Assembly: GCA_963556495.2 (NCBI GenBank)
Contig: OY747702.1
Location: 38,540,180-38,604,179 of the forward strand
Direction: 5' to 3'
Source of the DNA: Valencia hispanica
Taxonomy: Eukaryota > Chordata > Actinopteri > Cyprinodontiformes > Valenciidae
DNA length: 64,000 bases
The translations under genes and the position numbers were made by a program. The notes under the pieces were generated by a model, which ran no database searches, was not told the DNA's origin, and saw only the letters and a list, made by a program, of their open reading frames with translations. Below, one piece after another: positions 34,940 to 46,849 of this stretch; the stretch's first letter is position 1; the number at the start of each line of letters is the position of its first letter.

Positions 34940-35762
34940 AAAAGTGTGAAATCCTATATAAGAAAATTTGTAGGAACTCTGCCAAACATCAACCACTTCA
35001 ACAGCAACCTTCATTCCATAAAAATAGAAGATAAAACTCCTGATTATAATGCTGCCGCCACCATATTTCACCATCTTTATGGTGTTCTTTCAGTGATATG
35101 CTCTATTCTGGTGCTATACTTACCTTTTGAAGTTGTGACCAGAAGTTTGGTTTTGTTGCACCATAACACATTTTGCTACAAAGTTTTTGGAGATAGGATG
35201 GTTTGGATGTGGAAGAAAGGTTGGAAGAAAAGGTTTCTTCTGCAGTTTTCCTCCTTTATCCAGATGTTTGAAGAATATAGGACACTGTTGTCAGAAGCAG
35301 AGTACAAGTAGTTCTAGTTGGAAGTTTTACCAACTCCTTCATTGTTAATGTGGGTCTCTTGGATGCCTCCCTGTCCAGTTTTTTGTCTTGTCTGATCAGT
35401 CATGGAAAAGTGTTAATAATGCCACTGTTGTTATTGGTGACTATGGGTTTAGCTAAAAGATGCAAATGAGCAATTATCAAAAACACCCTACTATGACAGG
35501 AAAGAGTGAACTTAAAAAAACACTGAATGGTAAAGCTGATTTAGAAGGGGGTTTGACAAAATATTACTTTGCAAAATATGGTTCACACCTTTGCAATCGG
35601 GTAATTACAGCTTGTTTCATGGTTAGTATTTTTCCCTTTATTAGATTTCTTGTTCAGTGCTTCTTTAACAAGAAATTGTTGCAAGCATGTTTTACTATTA
35701 TTTATCATGGTCCCATTTCATCAGAAAAAAACAGCCATTTTAACAGAGGTGTGTAAACTAAT
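34940..35762 (-). mobile_element. decayed Tc1 transposon
   Basis: Plus-strand phrases (AATGCTGCCGCCACCATATT, GTGACCAGAAGTTTGGTTTT, GCACCATAACACATTTTGC) are the reverse of Tc1 transposase blocks around GGGSI and LWSDETK. The N-terminal side follows to the right, and a terminal GAGGTGTGTAAACTAATGA lies at about 35744. The frame is destroyed; the first catalytic motif reads LWCNKTK, so its Asp is lost. Confidence 0.6.
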
Positions 35763-36686
35763 GAATGTCTAATCCATCTAAATCAAATCCTTTATTGCAT
35801 TGTGTCCGATTTCAAATGAAGCCATAGAAGTCAACTTAAGTTAAGAAAATATCTAATTTTTACATTAATATTACCATTGGCATTGACCTTGAACGTATTA
35901 TTAGAAACAAAGTCCACTCAGTCCATTGACCTATTTGGAGTCTGTTGAAAAGTGCAAAATCTCTTCCCAGCAGACATAATGTTTTTGGAACATCCAAAAG
36001 AGAACATTTAAAGACCTCCAAGGAAGTATGGTGTGAGTAATGAAGACTCCTTGTCAAAGTAAATGCAATTTGCTTACCTTTGGAGGCTTTTATGTTAGGG
36101 CGGTGGTTTATTAAACTAAAATGTAAATAAGTCATATTTCAAAAAATTTCTATTCACTCTGCCAAGGCTCCTAATTCTGAATCTCCTGGCTCTTTTTATC
36201 AGAGTCCGCAAACATTTATGCCTGAGGGCTAAATGTGTCATAATAAATCATTTGGATTAATTTTTTATTAAAACCATTCTTTGTCATTATGTTTACAAAA
36301 TTAAATGGTTTTTGGTGGCAGAATGTAAAATCTGGACTTTTAAGTCTTTCATATGTTTTGTGTTTTCTGCTTTAATTTATGTCTGTTAACTGTTTTTATT
36401 ATTTTTTTTAAATGTTCTGTCTTTGTTCATATTTCTTCCTGACATGTTTTGCCTTAAGCTTGTGCTCAATTAACTAATTATTCCACACTTGTGTTAAATA
36501 ACAGTCCCTCACATGTTTGGCAGATTGTTTAAATCCCCTTGGGGACCTGTTTTCCAGTTTTAATTTTCTGTGACAGTCCTTTTACAGGTCTGTTCTTTGT
36601 TTTGATCTAACTTTGGTTTAAGAGTTTCCTGTCCCCCACCACCCCAGCCCCTCCCACTGATTACATCCTTAATTTGGACAGCCACT
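35763..36686. other. no gene; T-rich repeat-like block 36290-36660
   Basis: The block 36370-36660 (TTTGTTTTGATCTAACTTTG, AGATTGTTTAAATCCCC) resembles the T-rich, TATA-like dispersed repeat seen around 23010-23300. Otherwise unassigned. Confidence 0.35.
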
Positions 36687-39600
36687 GGGCCTTATTAATC
36701 AATATTCCAAAAAAGAGCGCAACATTGCCTGAGCTGCAAAAGAATCGTGCTAAGAGCGTGTTCCTGATTTGTGGGTGATCTACTAAGATTGTGTGCAAAT
36801 CATAACAGCAGCAAAGAGCAGTATACAAATGAGGACTTTGAGTTCACTGCTGTGTGTGCCTGCCTTTCTGCCCCATGCACTGCGCCACACCCAGAGAGAA
36901 GAAATAGGTGCAGTGGATTCATGTGTCTTCAGCAAAAAAAAAAAGCAAAAAAACTACATACCTGTCAAGTCTATGGCTGTTAGAGAGTTAATTTTGTCGG
37001 AAACAGCCATAGTTACCAGTCTAAAACACAGACCTACCGCCAATAGGAGTGCTGATCACACAACACTTAGCTTCAACAGAAGTATGGGGAGTGGTGATAG
37101 GCCAAACTCAAACCAAAACAGCCGCCACTCTTTTGCCCGTGAGAGCAATTGGACTCACATTGGGAGAGAACAGTGCGCTAACTCCGTCCTTCGCTGGCGA
37201 GGGATTACTCGAGTTTCTGGAAGAAGCTCATTGGATCTGAAGGACTTCAACAGTCTCCTGATTGATCAGGTGAACTGTATTTGGCTGATGAATTAAGTCT
37301 TGAATGACTTGTTGGAAACTGCAGACAGAATCTTTTGAATTACAGATTCCACAGAGAGAGAGGAAACGAGCCTCTCTTTGCTGATGCTCCGCCAGCCTGC
37401 TGCTGTGCCGCTGAATCGCCTGCTACGGGAGCTGAATGAGTGGAGAGCTGCTGAGGACTGCTGACCGCGAAACGAGAGTGGTCTGTGGTGGAACGACATC
37501 CCGAGTTAACGGTGGCTAGCAGAAATGTAATTCAACGTAAAGTTGTGTCTGGGCAGAGGTTAATTAGCTTAGGAAAATAATGTTAGGGTTTTTGTTTTAA
37601 ATCTATTTCACTGTATTATTGCTGCATTTGTAAGACTTAAATCTTCAGATCGCTTGGGTATAACAGGCCTGTGGTATGATTGGTGTTTTTAAAGGTTTAT
37701 GACCAACTGATAGTCGTTTTTAAATCATGAAAAATCACAAAAAACTCAGTCAGACTGGAGTTTTTTCTCATATTCTTTGGTGCTAAGCTAAAACACCAGT
37801 GGCTTTGAGCTACATTAGCTCTGCATGTTTTTATATGATTAGTGTGGCCTGATTTTGCAGACTGCCAGTGCTTCATAAACAATAAAGATTGCAACCTACG
37901 GTATTCAAAATACAGATTGGCTTTAAAATAGATAGTTTAAACACCGAAAACTAATCATATAAGTCGTTTTGAAACTGCTTGCTTAGTATGTCAAAGTACT
38001 AAATTAGATCAATCACTGCAGTGACTGGCCCATGAAATAGAATCAATTCTCCAAAGGGTTATTGATTTACATTTCAGCAAATGGTTTAATGAAACATTAC
38101 TTCCTCCAAAGAATGTTTTCTTTCTTCACTTCTGCTTTGCATTGTGAATTTGTGGTTTGAACTCAAACCATAAGGTAAGCTAATCACAATTAGATTAAAA
38201 CTAACTTGGCTTCACTTCCAAAACTCTTCAATGCAAACCTTGGTCTTTAAGCATAGCTATTCATACTGAACTGTGACATCATGATCAATTTATTGGTTAT
38301 TGTTTCTACTTTGCATATTTGTCCATTTTACGGTTTCACTTTTGGTAGTTAGTTTTATTATTATTCATTCTTCCTTTTTTAGCAGTTTAGTTGGGTGTTA
38401 ATAGCTTAGTAAGTTTGTTGATTAAAGCATTTTAACTGAAGGTTGAATTATTTTTGTAATAAACTCTTGTATTTTGGAAAGTCGTTTATCATTGTTTCAC
38501 ATGTATGTCTAGTAACTTGCTGTTCAAAGAACGCAAAAACGTATTCTTTCATCTATCGTTAATTATCACAGCCTTATCAGGCAGGTAATCATAAACATTA
38601 ACTGAGACTGAACTATTTGGTTATTAATTTCCTGGATTCCAAGACGGTGCCTCAAACATAATAGTTTTTACATAAAATTATTAATCTTATTAATAATTGC
38701 CCTTAACAATTACTCATAATTATTCATAGCCAAAACCTAGCTATCTATGTCACAACAATTACGATAGGCTAGACTGTCTGTGAATGATATGTTTGTCATT
38801 AATAAACTTAATGCATGCTGTGTACATGTGCTGCTCTCTCTGCTCCATGCAGGCACCATATTCCAGAGACAGCAGGTGCAGACGGTCAGTGAGTTACGAT
38901 GCGTCATTAGGAATAAAGGGAGAAAATTGACATAACTATCAGGTTTATGATCACTTGAGTGGTAATTACTATTAGGTTAGAATGTGTGTGAATTATATTT
39001 TTCTTTTGTTAGTAATAAAGTTTAAAGGAACATGGGGCAGGATTTGTAAATAAAATAAAAATAAATGTCCAATTTCTTAATGCTGTTGGGTGATGAAGCG
39101 TTATAAACCAAAAAGAATGAGCCCACCCACGTATTGTTCCATTTTCTTAAACTCGCTGTGTGCTGCAAAATGTACTGCAGTTCGGGACCCGAATTTCCCG
39201 TGCTGTCCTCTGTCCTACGGGTGTGACGTCAATTGACACTGCTTGCACGTTCTCGACAGCTTTAAAAGAGGAAGAAAAATGGTCGCAGACCTCCATTGAT
39301 ATAATTGTGAGAATGGATTTTTCTGCAACTGGTAAACGACCAAGGACGGCTCACAGCCCACTAAAAAGTGGCACTAAGAAAAACAAGTATGTCACTGTGA
39401 AAAGGTATGTTTTTTTGTGAAGCGTTTGTGCGCGCTCCCATGCGGCTGGCTGCAGTTACTTGCAGCGCCGGGCGCGTCGCTCGTGAGCTTCGTTTCTTAA
39501 TTCTGCCCCATGCTCCTTTAAAAGGCGTAAAGTTAAGACATGCTTTTCAGAGGCAGTCAAAATAGGCCCTAAAACAGCCAAGCGATGTCTACTTATTCGC

Positions 39601-39812
39601 ATGTTCTCTTTCCAATATTTTGTGTCTTCTGACAAAAATGCTCAGATTGCATATTCATCAAGGGCAAAAGTGCTAAATGGATCTTGTTGTGGGTTTAACA
39701 GGCACAGTCCTCCGTGCGCTTGCTTAGTAAATCACCTGCTGGAGGTTTTTGAGCCCGCTGTGAGGTTCGCAAACATTTTAACAAGCGCAAACCTTTGATA
39801 AATCAGGCCCTT
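36687..39812. mobile_element. candidate Harbinger-like element with nested insertion
   Basis: The left end GGGCCTTATTAATCAATATT followed by GAGCGCAA and the right end, read in reverse, GGGCCTGATTTATCAAAGG followed by TTTGCGC form imperfect inverted ends. Subterminal motifs are shared with fish Harbinger MITEs (GTGATCTACTAAGATTG at 36774). About 3.1 kb lie between, including a TTAA-flanked element (39026-39517) and 37020-38760, moderately GC-rich at first then AT-rich, with no recognised protein. No target duplication is visible, so the pairing of these ends is inference. Confidence 0.45.
39026..39517. mobile_element. TTAA-flanked non-autonomous transposon
   Basis: The inverted ends AGGAACATGGGGCAGGATT and AGGAGCATGGGGCAGAATT (reverse of the right end) are flanked by TTAA on both sides (39022-39025, 39518-39521), the target duplication of piggyBac and Kolobok elements. 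The interior holds a coding-like segment beginning MDFSATGKRPRTAHSPLKSG (39313 onward) that runs into a GTATGT donor at 39404, and CpG-rich sequence near the right end. From memory a similar basic N-terminus occurs in multi-copy fish proteins linked to TTAA elements. At 492 bp it lacks a transposase. Confidence 0.75.
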
Positions 39813-39989
39813 AATGTAGGTTTGGATTTTATTTTACCAGAGTAATGTTACAAAAAATGCAAGCTGAGACTCATGGGACAAGGCAACACTTTTCACAATC
39901 TGTTTTCCAATTTTTTGAGCCTGTGAGAATTATGGCCTCAGTTTAGTGTTCTTAGCTGATGTGTTGTGCATTCAGAGATGGTATTGTGC

Positions 39990-40345
39990 CTGCATGTGAA
40001 AACTCTGACCCATGTGAAATTCACATGTAAAAACATGTTAAAAAACATGTGAGATGTGTGAAGAACATGCAACCACCTGTGTTTTGCACACATTTCCTGT
40101 GTGAATTCGGAACATTTTCATGGTAATAAACTGTGTAACCCATGGACATTAACATGTGAAGCCCATGGGATAACATGTAAAGCACATGTGAAACATGTTA
40201 TTGTACACATGAAACCTGTATGTAAAAAATATGTGCGAAACCCATGTGAAATTAGATGTGAAGTCTATGTGATTACATAAGAGAAATATGTGAAACTTAT
40301 CTAAAACCATACATGTGATACCATGTGAATAACATGTTCTTTTTC
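39990..40345. repeat. degenerate palindromic repeat field, ACATGTG unit
   Basis: More than fifteen imperfect occurrences of ACATGTGAA / CCATGTGAAA / TTCACATG in both orientations over about 350 bases. The core ACATGT is self-complementary, so the array can fold in many ways. It ends CATGTTCTTTTTCTGTAAGGG, a phrase I associate with a fish MITE family. Confidence 0.75.
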
Positions 40346-40382
40346 TGTAAGGGTTCAGACAGGCTTTCACAGGTCAACAAGT

Positions 40383-40857
40383 TCAAAAATTAGTTTAAAA
40401 TCTTTAGAAATTATTTAATAATAGAAATAATTACTCTTCCGAATTAGAAATATTACCAGAAACAATCATAGTTAACTTTTTTAGTCATACAAGTCAACAA
40501 CTAAACAAAAATCCGAAATAGTATTCTGAGAAAACAAGTATTATTTTCTTTTCAATGTAATAATTAAAGTAAAGCAGCAGTCTCAAAATATATGTCTACT
40601 CCACACTTTAGTTTTTTCATCTTCATTCTACCCAGTCAATTTATAGATGAGATCTCATTTTGCCCAGCAGTATCATAGTTTTGTGTCCATGTGAACTATG
40701 GGATATCTGTCACTTTTGTCACACAGAGAAATACATATGCCAGCTATGTTCATTTGTAAAGCTACACTTCTGCTTTGACATCTTGTAAACAGTTGCAATG
40801 CTGTGCACGCACCGCGGTGGACATCTCCGGTGGACAAGAAGATGGTTGGTCACCCTA
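40383..40857. mobile_element. hAT-like MITE, second copy, left-truncated
   Basis: It aligns by eye to the right half of 14515-15331: ATTACTCTTCCGAATTAGAA, ACAATCATAGTTAACTTTTT, CAATTTATAGATGAGATCTC and GCTACACTTCTGCTTTGA all have counterparts in the same order. It ends GGTTGGTCACCCTAA, the expected terminal repeat. The left half is missing. Confidence 0.7.
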
Positions 40858-40861
40858 ATAA

Positions 40862-40864
<3 letters not shown>

Positions 40865-40900
<36 letters not shown>
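40865..40900. repeat. (TA)n tract
   Basis: Uninterrupted TA units, left flank of the reverse-oriented dispersed repeat. Confidence 0.97.
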
Positions 40901-40905
<5 letters not shown>

Positions 40906-40983
40906 GACTGGCCCCGTAACTGCTGGAAGATAGGCACCAGCCTCCCCCGCATCCCTGCATAGGATGGATGGGTTCAGATAATG

Positions 40984-40988
<5 letters not shown>
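40901..40988 (-). repeat. dispersed CCATCC...GGTGCCTATC repeat, copy 2
   Basis: The reverse complement gives TACATCCATTATCTGAACCC, ATCCTATGCAGGGATGCGG and GGCTGGTGCCTATCTTCC, matching copy 1 at 25945. Again (TA)n lies on both sides. Confidence 0.72.

Positions 40989-41014
<26 letters not shown>
40989..41014. repeat. (TA)n tract
   Basis: Thirteen TA units, right flank of copy 2. Confidence 0.97.
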
Positions 41015-42859
41015 TACAGGTCTCTATATTCACATATACTCTCAAGAATGAGAGACAAACTTTTCTGAAAAAAGATTAAATGAAGCCCACCTTCCTTCTA
41101 TTCAAACACTTAACACTGCTGTGCCCTTGATGAATGAAAATGAACACCCACAAATGCCTGATTCTGTCTTAAACTAAATAAACCACCGCTAAAGCCCTTG
41201 CTGATCACTGCCGACAATGATATAAGTACATGGCTGGCAGAGTCAGAGTCATAGTCTCCGAGTCATGCACTCATTTGAGGGGACTGGTGTTTGAAGATAA
41301 ATCTATTTCACCTTTGTGAATCACAAATAGACTGAAGTTTTGACATGAATTAACAAAGTAATTGAAGAGAGAGGCTTTAGAAATATAGTTTATTAGACCA
41401 GGGTTGGCAGTGACCCCTTTAAGATCTCAAATACTTCAACTTCATCTTGCTAAATGACCATCATGGGTTCCTGATAGTAATGCATTAATGCAACCAAAGG
41501 GTGGCCATACTGCACCAAGTTTGTCAACTGCAATGATGAACCTAAAAAGATCATTTGCATTCCCAGGCTTTAATCAAACTTGCACATAGGTTTACTTTAT
41601 ATTTAAATCACAATTCAAAAGACAACAACCAAAAGATGGTGAGTAAAGAAAGCATTTCCCTCAACTTCCACATATTAGAATAGAATAATCCTTTATTGTC
41701 TCACAAAGGTGAAATTCAGCTGTAACAGCAGCATATTGACAGGTAACAGATGCAATTGCATTCACACAAGAAAAGTATTTGATATATAAAGTAAACCTAA
41801 ATTTTTAAACCTTAATTTTTTTCAGTTTTCAAAAATTGTTTTTTAAATTTGTCTCTGAGAAAACAACATTATGCGTTAGATATTTCTGTTTTGGTGCAGT
41901 TGGATTTGATTATACTTACAGAGAAACAAAACAAAACATTTTAGTTTCATATTTAAAGTTTCATCAGATTTGGCATTCTCTGGAAATCATGGTTGGTTTA
42001 CTCTAATAAGATGTGGGTGTATTGTCTTAAATCCCAAAATTCCTGTGCTAAAAACATTTAAAAGACGTGAGAAACAAATCTGAGGTAAAATGAAGACCTC
42101 CTGATTGGCAATAAATTAATGGCTCTTAATACCTGCTATTTGGATAGCTGCTTTGATTTACAGTGTCCAAGAAATGGAGAATTATTAGAAGATGAGAGGC
42201 GGACACAAGGGCTTTGTTTTGTTCCATTATTTCGAAGCGTATCAGCTTCCTAACACAGCAGATACTGTGTGCCAAGTCTTTTCAGGAGACAGAGGCTAAG
42301 TAAGCTCGCCGCCTTTGCCAGCAGTTTGTTGGCAAACGCTCACTGCCACCTGCTGCTGCTGTCGAGGTGGCGTCGTGGCGACCTGGCAGAGCATCTGGCA
42401 ACCACCGGGCCGCGAACGTCTCCCGGAGGGCCCGGCTCAGTCACCGTCCATCTTAGACTGTGAGAACACATATGACATCCACTGGAGAAGCGAAATATAA
42501 AAGGTGAGTCTAAAAAAACTAAGATTCAAATAAATAATTTAATCACCAATCACTTGTCAACAGGATTAATTATAGAGACTTTGATATTGAGATAAAAGAA
42601 AATGTGGACACAGAGACAGAAATTAATAGTTTTAAAAGCACTCACTGTCTGTATCTGATCCTGAGGAACAATTATATTTCCCCTGGTTAACTCATCTGAA
42701 GGTGGAATAATTAGGATTTAGCTAAAATAATAGTTTTATAAAAATCCAATATACATCCCTTTACAGTAAGTTGTTTCAGAGTTTATTAGCCACATTTCCT
42801 CACATCGCTTTGAACCGATTATTAGATGAGCTTATTCCACAGCCTGAAAAACTTAACTT
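41015..42859. other. no gene; LINE tail at 41680-41760 and GC-rich patch 42240-42460
   Basis: AGAATAGAATAATCCTTTAT and TGTCTCACAAAGGTGAAATT near 41678 are a reverse-oriented fish LINE/SINE 3' tail (poly-GAATA type). The patch 42260-42460 is sharply GC-richer (GCGTCGTGGCGACCTGGC, GGAGGGCCCGGCTCAGTC) and unique by eye; overlapping short frames there do not resemble known proteins. The rest is AT-rich. Confidence 0.4.
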
Positions 42860-43160
42860 CATATTTAGTTGTAAGATTAGATAAACTGGATAAACTGCTT
42901 CATATGAGGACTACATTTTTAAACTGAATTCTGAACTCAACAAGAAGCCAGTGAAATTAACATTAAACAGGAATATATGGATTGTTTGAACCTGCTAATA
43001 ACCTGGCCACAGCATTCTCTATGACTTGCAAATGTTTAAGAGAGGCTTTGTCCGGTCTGGTGAACAGGGCATTACAGTAGTATACTCAATGAGAAATGGA
43101 AGTATCAACAATTTCTTTCAAGTTAAGTAGATTGCACAACAGGTCTGAGTTTGGCAATGT
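42860..43160 (-). mobile_element. L2-like LINE relic, reverse transcriptase C-terminal side
   Basis: The minus strand around 43085-42985 reads YYCNALFTRPDKASLKHLQ then VIENAVARLLAGSN, the conserved block after the reverse transcriptase core in L2-type LINEs. It is a different subfamily from the copy at 61.7-64 kb. It lies between unassigned AT-rich sequences and is 5'-truncated. Confidence 0.72.
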
Positions 43161-44510
43161 TCCTTTAGTTTAACAATCAAGACTGAACATACATTCATCC
43201 TAGTTCAGAGCATGTTGCCTTTGAAAAATCAACTGTCATTGAATGCATTTTAATTCAAAAGTTACACTCAGCATCAACCATAATTATGTACGACTGCAGA
43301 TTGCATTATGTAAGATTTCAAAGTTTGATGGCTAGTTAAGACTGTGATTTTCTCAAAATATAGTTTCTTTAATCCAAATGTCTCATGAGTACCAAATTTT
43401 GGCACAGGCCATCTCAATAAAAAAATTGGCACATTGAAATGGACATATTTCAGCTGGGAAGTGCAACAATCAAAACAAAATCGCTGTCAATTTTCCCAAT
43501 GTGTGATAAGAAAAATGAAAAGAAATTACACATTTTTTCCTCTTCTGCCAATCCAATATTCAGAGGAAGTTTAAATATATTTTAGTTAAATTATATTCTT
43601 TAATGAACAGAGAGCCTGAACAGAGTGGGCCAGCTCTAATCCAGCTTTTTCACACTCCCACTCTTTTTTGTGCCATCATGTGAAGTGTCCGCCCCTTGAA
43701 TGGCATTTTCAACCAACCACTGCTTGAAGGTAAGTGTGTTTTAAAGCCCCCAAATACAAATGAGGCAGCTGTTATGTGTCAGGTTCTAATCTGAGTTTTG
43801 CAGGTTATTTTAATGGAACTGTCTCAGCAAAAATAAAACAGAATGTGTTCTACATTATTTGAAAAATAGCTGGGTTTTGTAATTTTTATCAACAGACAGG
43901 ACCATTAAGGTAATGTTATAATAGGTGAAATAAGGTAATAGCTGTTTTTCAATGGAAACCAACAGTTACTTCTAATTGTTGTTATTGATCTTAAATTTTA
44001 CAATATATATAATTCAACGCAGCCTTGTTCACAATGTTAAGTCTTTTCTGAAAAACAGGTAGGCTATTTACAGCTTGAATATATAACGTCTAACCACTGT
44101 TGAAATAAATGGTTGTTAGTTTAAAAATTAATTGTAAACGTTTGAATTTAACATTTAAAAAAGCAAAAATAAATAAATACTAAACTGTACGTCTCAAAGA
44201 TGAGAGGAACTTTTCTCGAATTTTAAATTTCTAAGGATTATGGGGGGTTTAACAGTTACTTACTGGTATGGTTGCTTTTCTCAAAGTACTTTCTACTCAG
44301 TATCAGTATATTAGTAATTCTAAATTGATTCTGAAAAAGATTAAATAATTATAGATTGAAAACAAGTGTGAATGAGAAGCTAGAAATAAGAGAACACCTC
44401 TGTTGGTGACAAAGTAAGTTATCACTATGAGCCACTGATTTTAATTTATTTTTATATAAAAGCATTGTTAAGAAGCTAAGAAGTTACTATGTCTGATTTA
44501 AAAATTTACT
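43161..44510. other. AT-rich unassigned stretch
   Basis: No gene or repeat family recognised. Confidence 0.4.
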
Positions 44511-44945
44511 CATGCTGAGATTTTCTCCAGGTACTCTGGTTTTCTTCTCTAATACTCAACTATGAAATCGCCAAAATAAAATTCAACAGGAAAAACTACA
44601 AAAAAACTAAAGATTTAAAAAAAATTTTGCATTATTTTAATCCACTGCTTTTTTTAAATTATGCATATGGGAAAATCCTTCTACTTTCTAAAATGTGTAA
44701 TTGTTTCTAAAGTGGTTTGCTTCTCCTAGGGATCAAAGTACTCGGGTTTCCTCTTTCGGCCCAAAACATGCATGTTGCCTTAATAAGCAACTGTAAAATC
44801 ACCCTGAAAAAGGTGATTTATACTCCTGGTTCAAATTCTTTCCAGGTCGACTTCCCTGTGTGGAGCTTTCACCAGGTACTCTGGTTTCTTTTCAGTTTAT
44901 AAACTTGCATATTAGGTTAGTTGGAATTTGTAAATCAACCTCAAA
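44511..44945. repeat. three decayed copies of a GTACTCTGGTTTCCT motif unit
   Basis: CAGGTACTCTGGTTTTCTTC (44529), AAAGTACTCGGGTTTCCTC (44735) and CAGGTACTCTGGTTTCTTTT (44874), each followed by a short AT-rich region; the third is followed by TGCATATTAGGTTAGTTGG. They resemble the widespread vertebrate repeat with a GTGGAGTTTGCATG ... CTCCGGTTTCCTCC ... GGTTAATTGG order. Confidence 0.5.
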
Positions 44946-46160
44946 TTGGGTTTATTGAGTTTGAGCTAAAAAGAATTTAGAATTTAAAACATTTGGTTTT
45001 TTGCAACCACAACTTGAAATAAAAATGAAAGATAATTGTTTTGATGTGGATTAATTTCAATATGAGTTGCTAAAAGTGTGGTTTTCCTTGAAACTAAATT
45101 CTAAGTACTCTTTAGACCAATGAAAATATTAAAATGTTATTGGAAGTTCAAAGTAGTTACTTTCTGAAGAGCATGCTGTCTATTTTTTGCAGTGAACACA
45201 TAATGATTTTCATTTTTTACTGAATAATGAAGATGTCTAGACGAGATGTTTTGAGCCAAAACAGTCTGCATTTTCCCTCTTTTGTGTTCCTCTACAAATT
45301 CTTTCTTTATATCAAACTATTAGTGTTTACACAACATGAGCTGAGAATGATGGAAAAAAAGGATAAATAGGACTGTGCAAACATTTTACTGCAACACTTT
45401 CCAGGCAGACTTTACTCTCAGAAATAAAGCGTTACCTTGGAGCATCCACCCTCAGTTCTGTCAGGATAACAGCGTGAAGCGGTGGGATGTTCTGACCTTT
45501 GACACCCGCTTAGTGTTTTTACTCCTACGGCATCTCTCTGTCCATCCTCCCACCCATCGCTCCTCTATCCATCATGCAGCCCACCAAAAAGCCCGTTGTC
45601 ATCTGGGTGCTGTTTAATTTCATGGAGCGATACGATCATTAGTCACTCTGGACTCTGCGAGAGAGGTGCTGGCTGTTAGCAGAAGCCCTCTGCCACACAC
45701 AATGCTGATAGTGCTAAGGAGTAATGCAGTGTGAAGAGGGGCATGATTATTTTATTTCTTCCTCTGTAAGAACTGGTGTCATATTTACAGAAAACAGTCA
45801 ACAAAGCACAATAAAGACAGTTTTAAGAGCAGATCTACCAGACTCTGACAGGAAACCATTTTTTATGAGCTCAAACAGTCAAATGAAAACTGCCTTTTTT
45901 CAGTTTTTGCTTGATTCCCCATGACTGTTAATTTTTTATTCACTTGTCACTTCGATTACAGCTACAAAGAACATTCAGACCACACTCTAGCTGATATCAT
46001 CTTTTTCAAAAGACACTAGTGAAGAAAAACTAGAAAAAACATCTAACCTGTTTCGTAAATCATCAATTAAATTAGCTCTATGCGTATTTATAAATCCTGG
46101 CTTCAAGTTGGTGGCAATCCTAAGTTTCAGTATTCAGTCTTGTTAAGTGTGGATCAGGAT
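44946..46160. other. no gene; complex patch 45360-45720
   Basis: The segment 45360-45720 is balanced in composition and non-repetitive; candidate regulatory sequence or unrecognised exon. The open frames at 45375-45617 and 45724-45924 resemble nothing known to me. Confidence 0.35.
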
Positions 46161-46400
46161 CCACATATTGCTAATGTTTGCCCCCTCTGCCTTTTGAAAC
46201 AATTGTTAAGACAGATTTAGGTTTCAGAATTAGTTCTGAATTCTGTCCAGTCCACTTACCTTTTGGAAGCGTGGGCAAAATGAAGTTCGGTTTCATTCGA
46301 CCACAGCACATTTTTCCACAAAGTTCTTGGGAGATTTTAGCCAAGCCCGTATTTCTCCTTTTAAGTAGAACAAAGTTTACAATTCCACTGAATTAAAGCT
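46161..46400 (-). mobile_element. decayed Tc1 transposase relic
   Basis: AGTTCGGTTTCATTCGACCA followed by CAGCACATTTTTCC is the reverse of a LWSNETEL-type block, a degenerate form of the Tc1 LWSDETK motif with Asp changed to Asn. No ends were identified. Confidence 0.5.
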
Positions 46401-46849
46401 GTTTCATATTCAGGATTAACACGATGAACCAATGAGAAGTTAAACTTTGATAATCATTTGTTTTGTCCAATTTGTGGTGCAGATGTGTTTTTATAAAGAA
46501 AGATACAACAGTACAAGCTCACAGCAAGTCCGCAGAGGCATTCATTAGTTTGAGAAACTAGCTTGTTTTAAAAAAAGAGCCTTTAAACTGCTAAGTTCAA
46601 CATCAATTAGTCCAAATCTTAAAATCCAAGTACCGCTGTGGTGGGCAGGTGAACTGAGAGTTTCTGAAGATGAAAGGTCAAAAATAAAAATGTTGGTTCA
46701 CTATACAACATTTTGTTACAGAAAAATACCAAAGATCTGAGAATAACAGAGAAAAGCCCAACATTAGTATGCCAACATGTGTAACAAAGAAACCCCACAT
46801 ACTCCTAATGTTCTACAAATTGAATGAAGTTACTGTAAGGGTGATTTAG
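46401..46849. other. AT-rich unassigned stretch
   Basis: Nothing recognised. Confidence 0.4.

Noticed and set aside
37020..38760. LTR retrotransposon inside the Harbinger-like segment
   Set aside because: The texture (GC-rich start, long AT-rich remainder, scattered poly(A)-like signals) suggested an LTR, but I found no paired repeats, primer-binding site, TG...CA ends or coding domains.
39990..40345. CRISPR-like array
   Set aside because: Units are irregular in length and orientation, spacers are not unique, and the genome context is eukaryotic.
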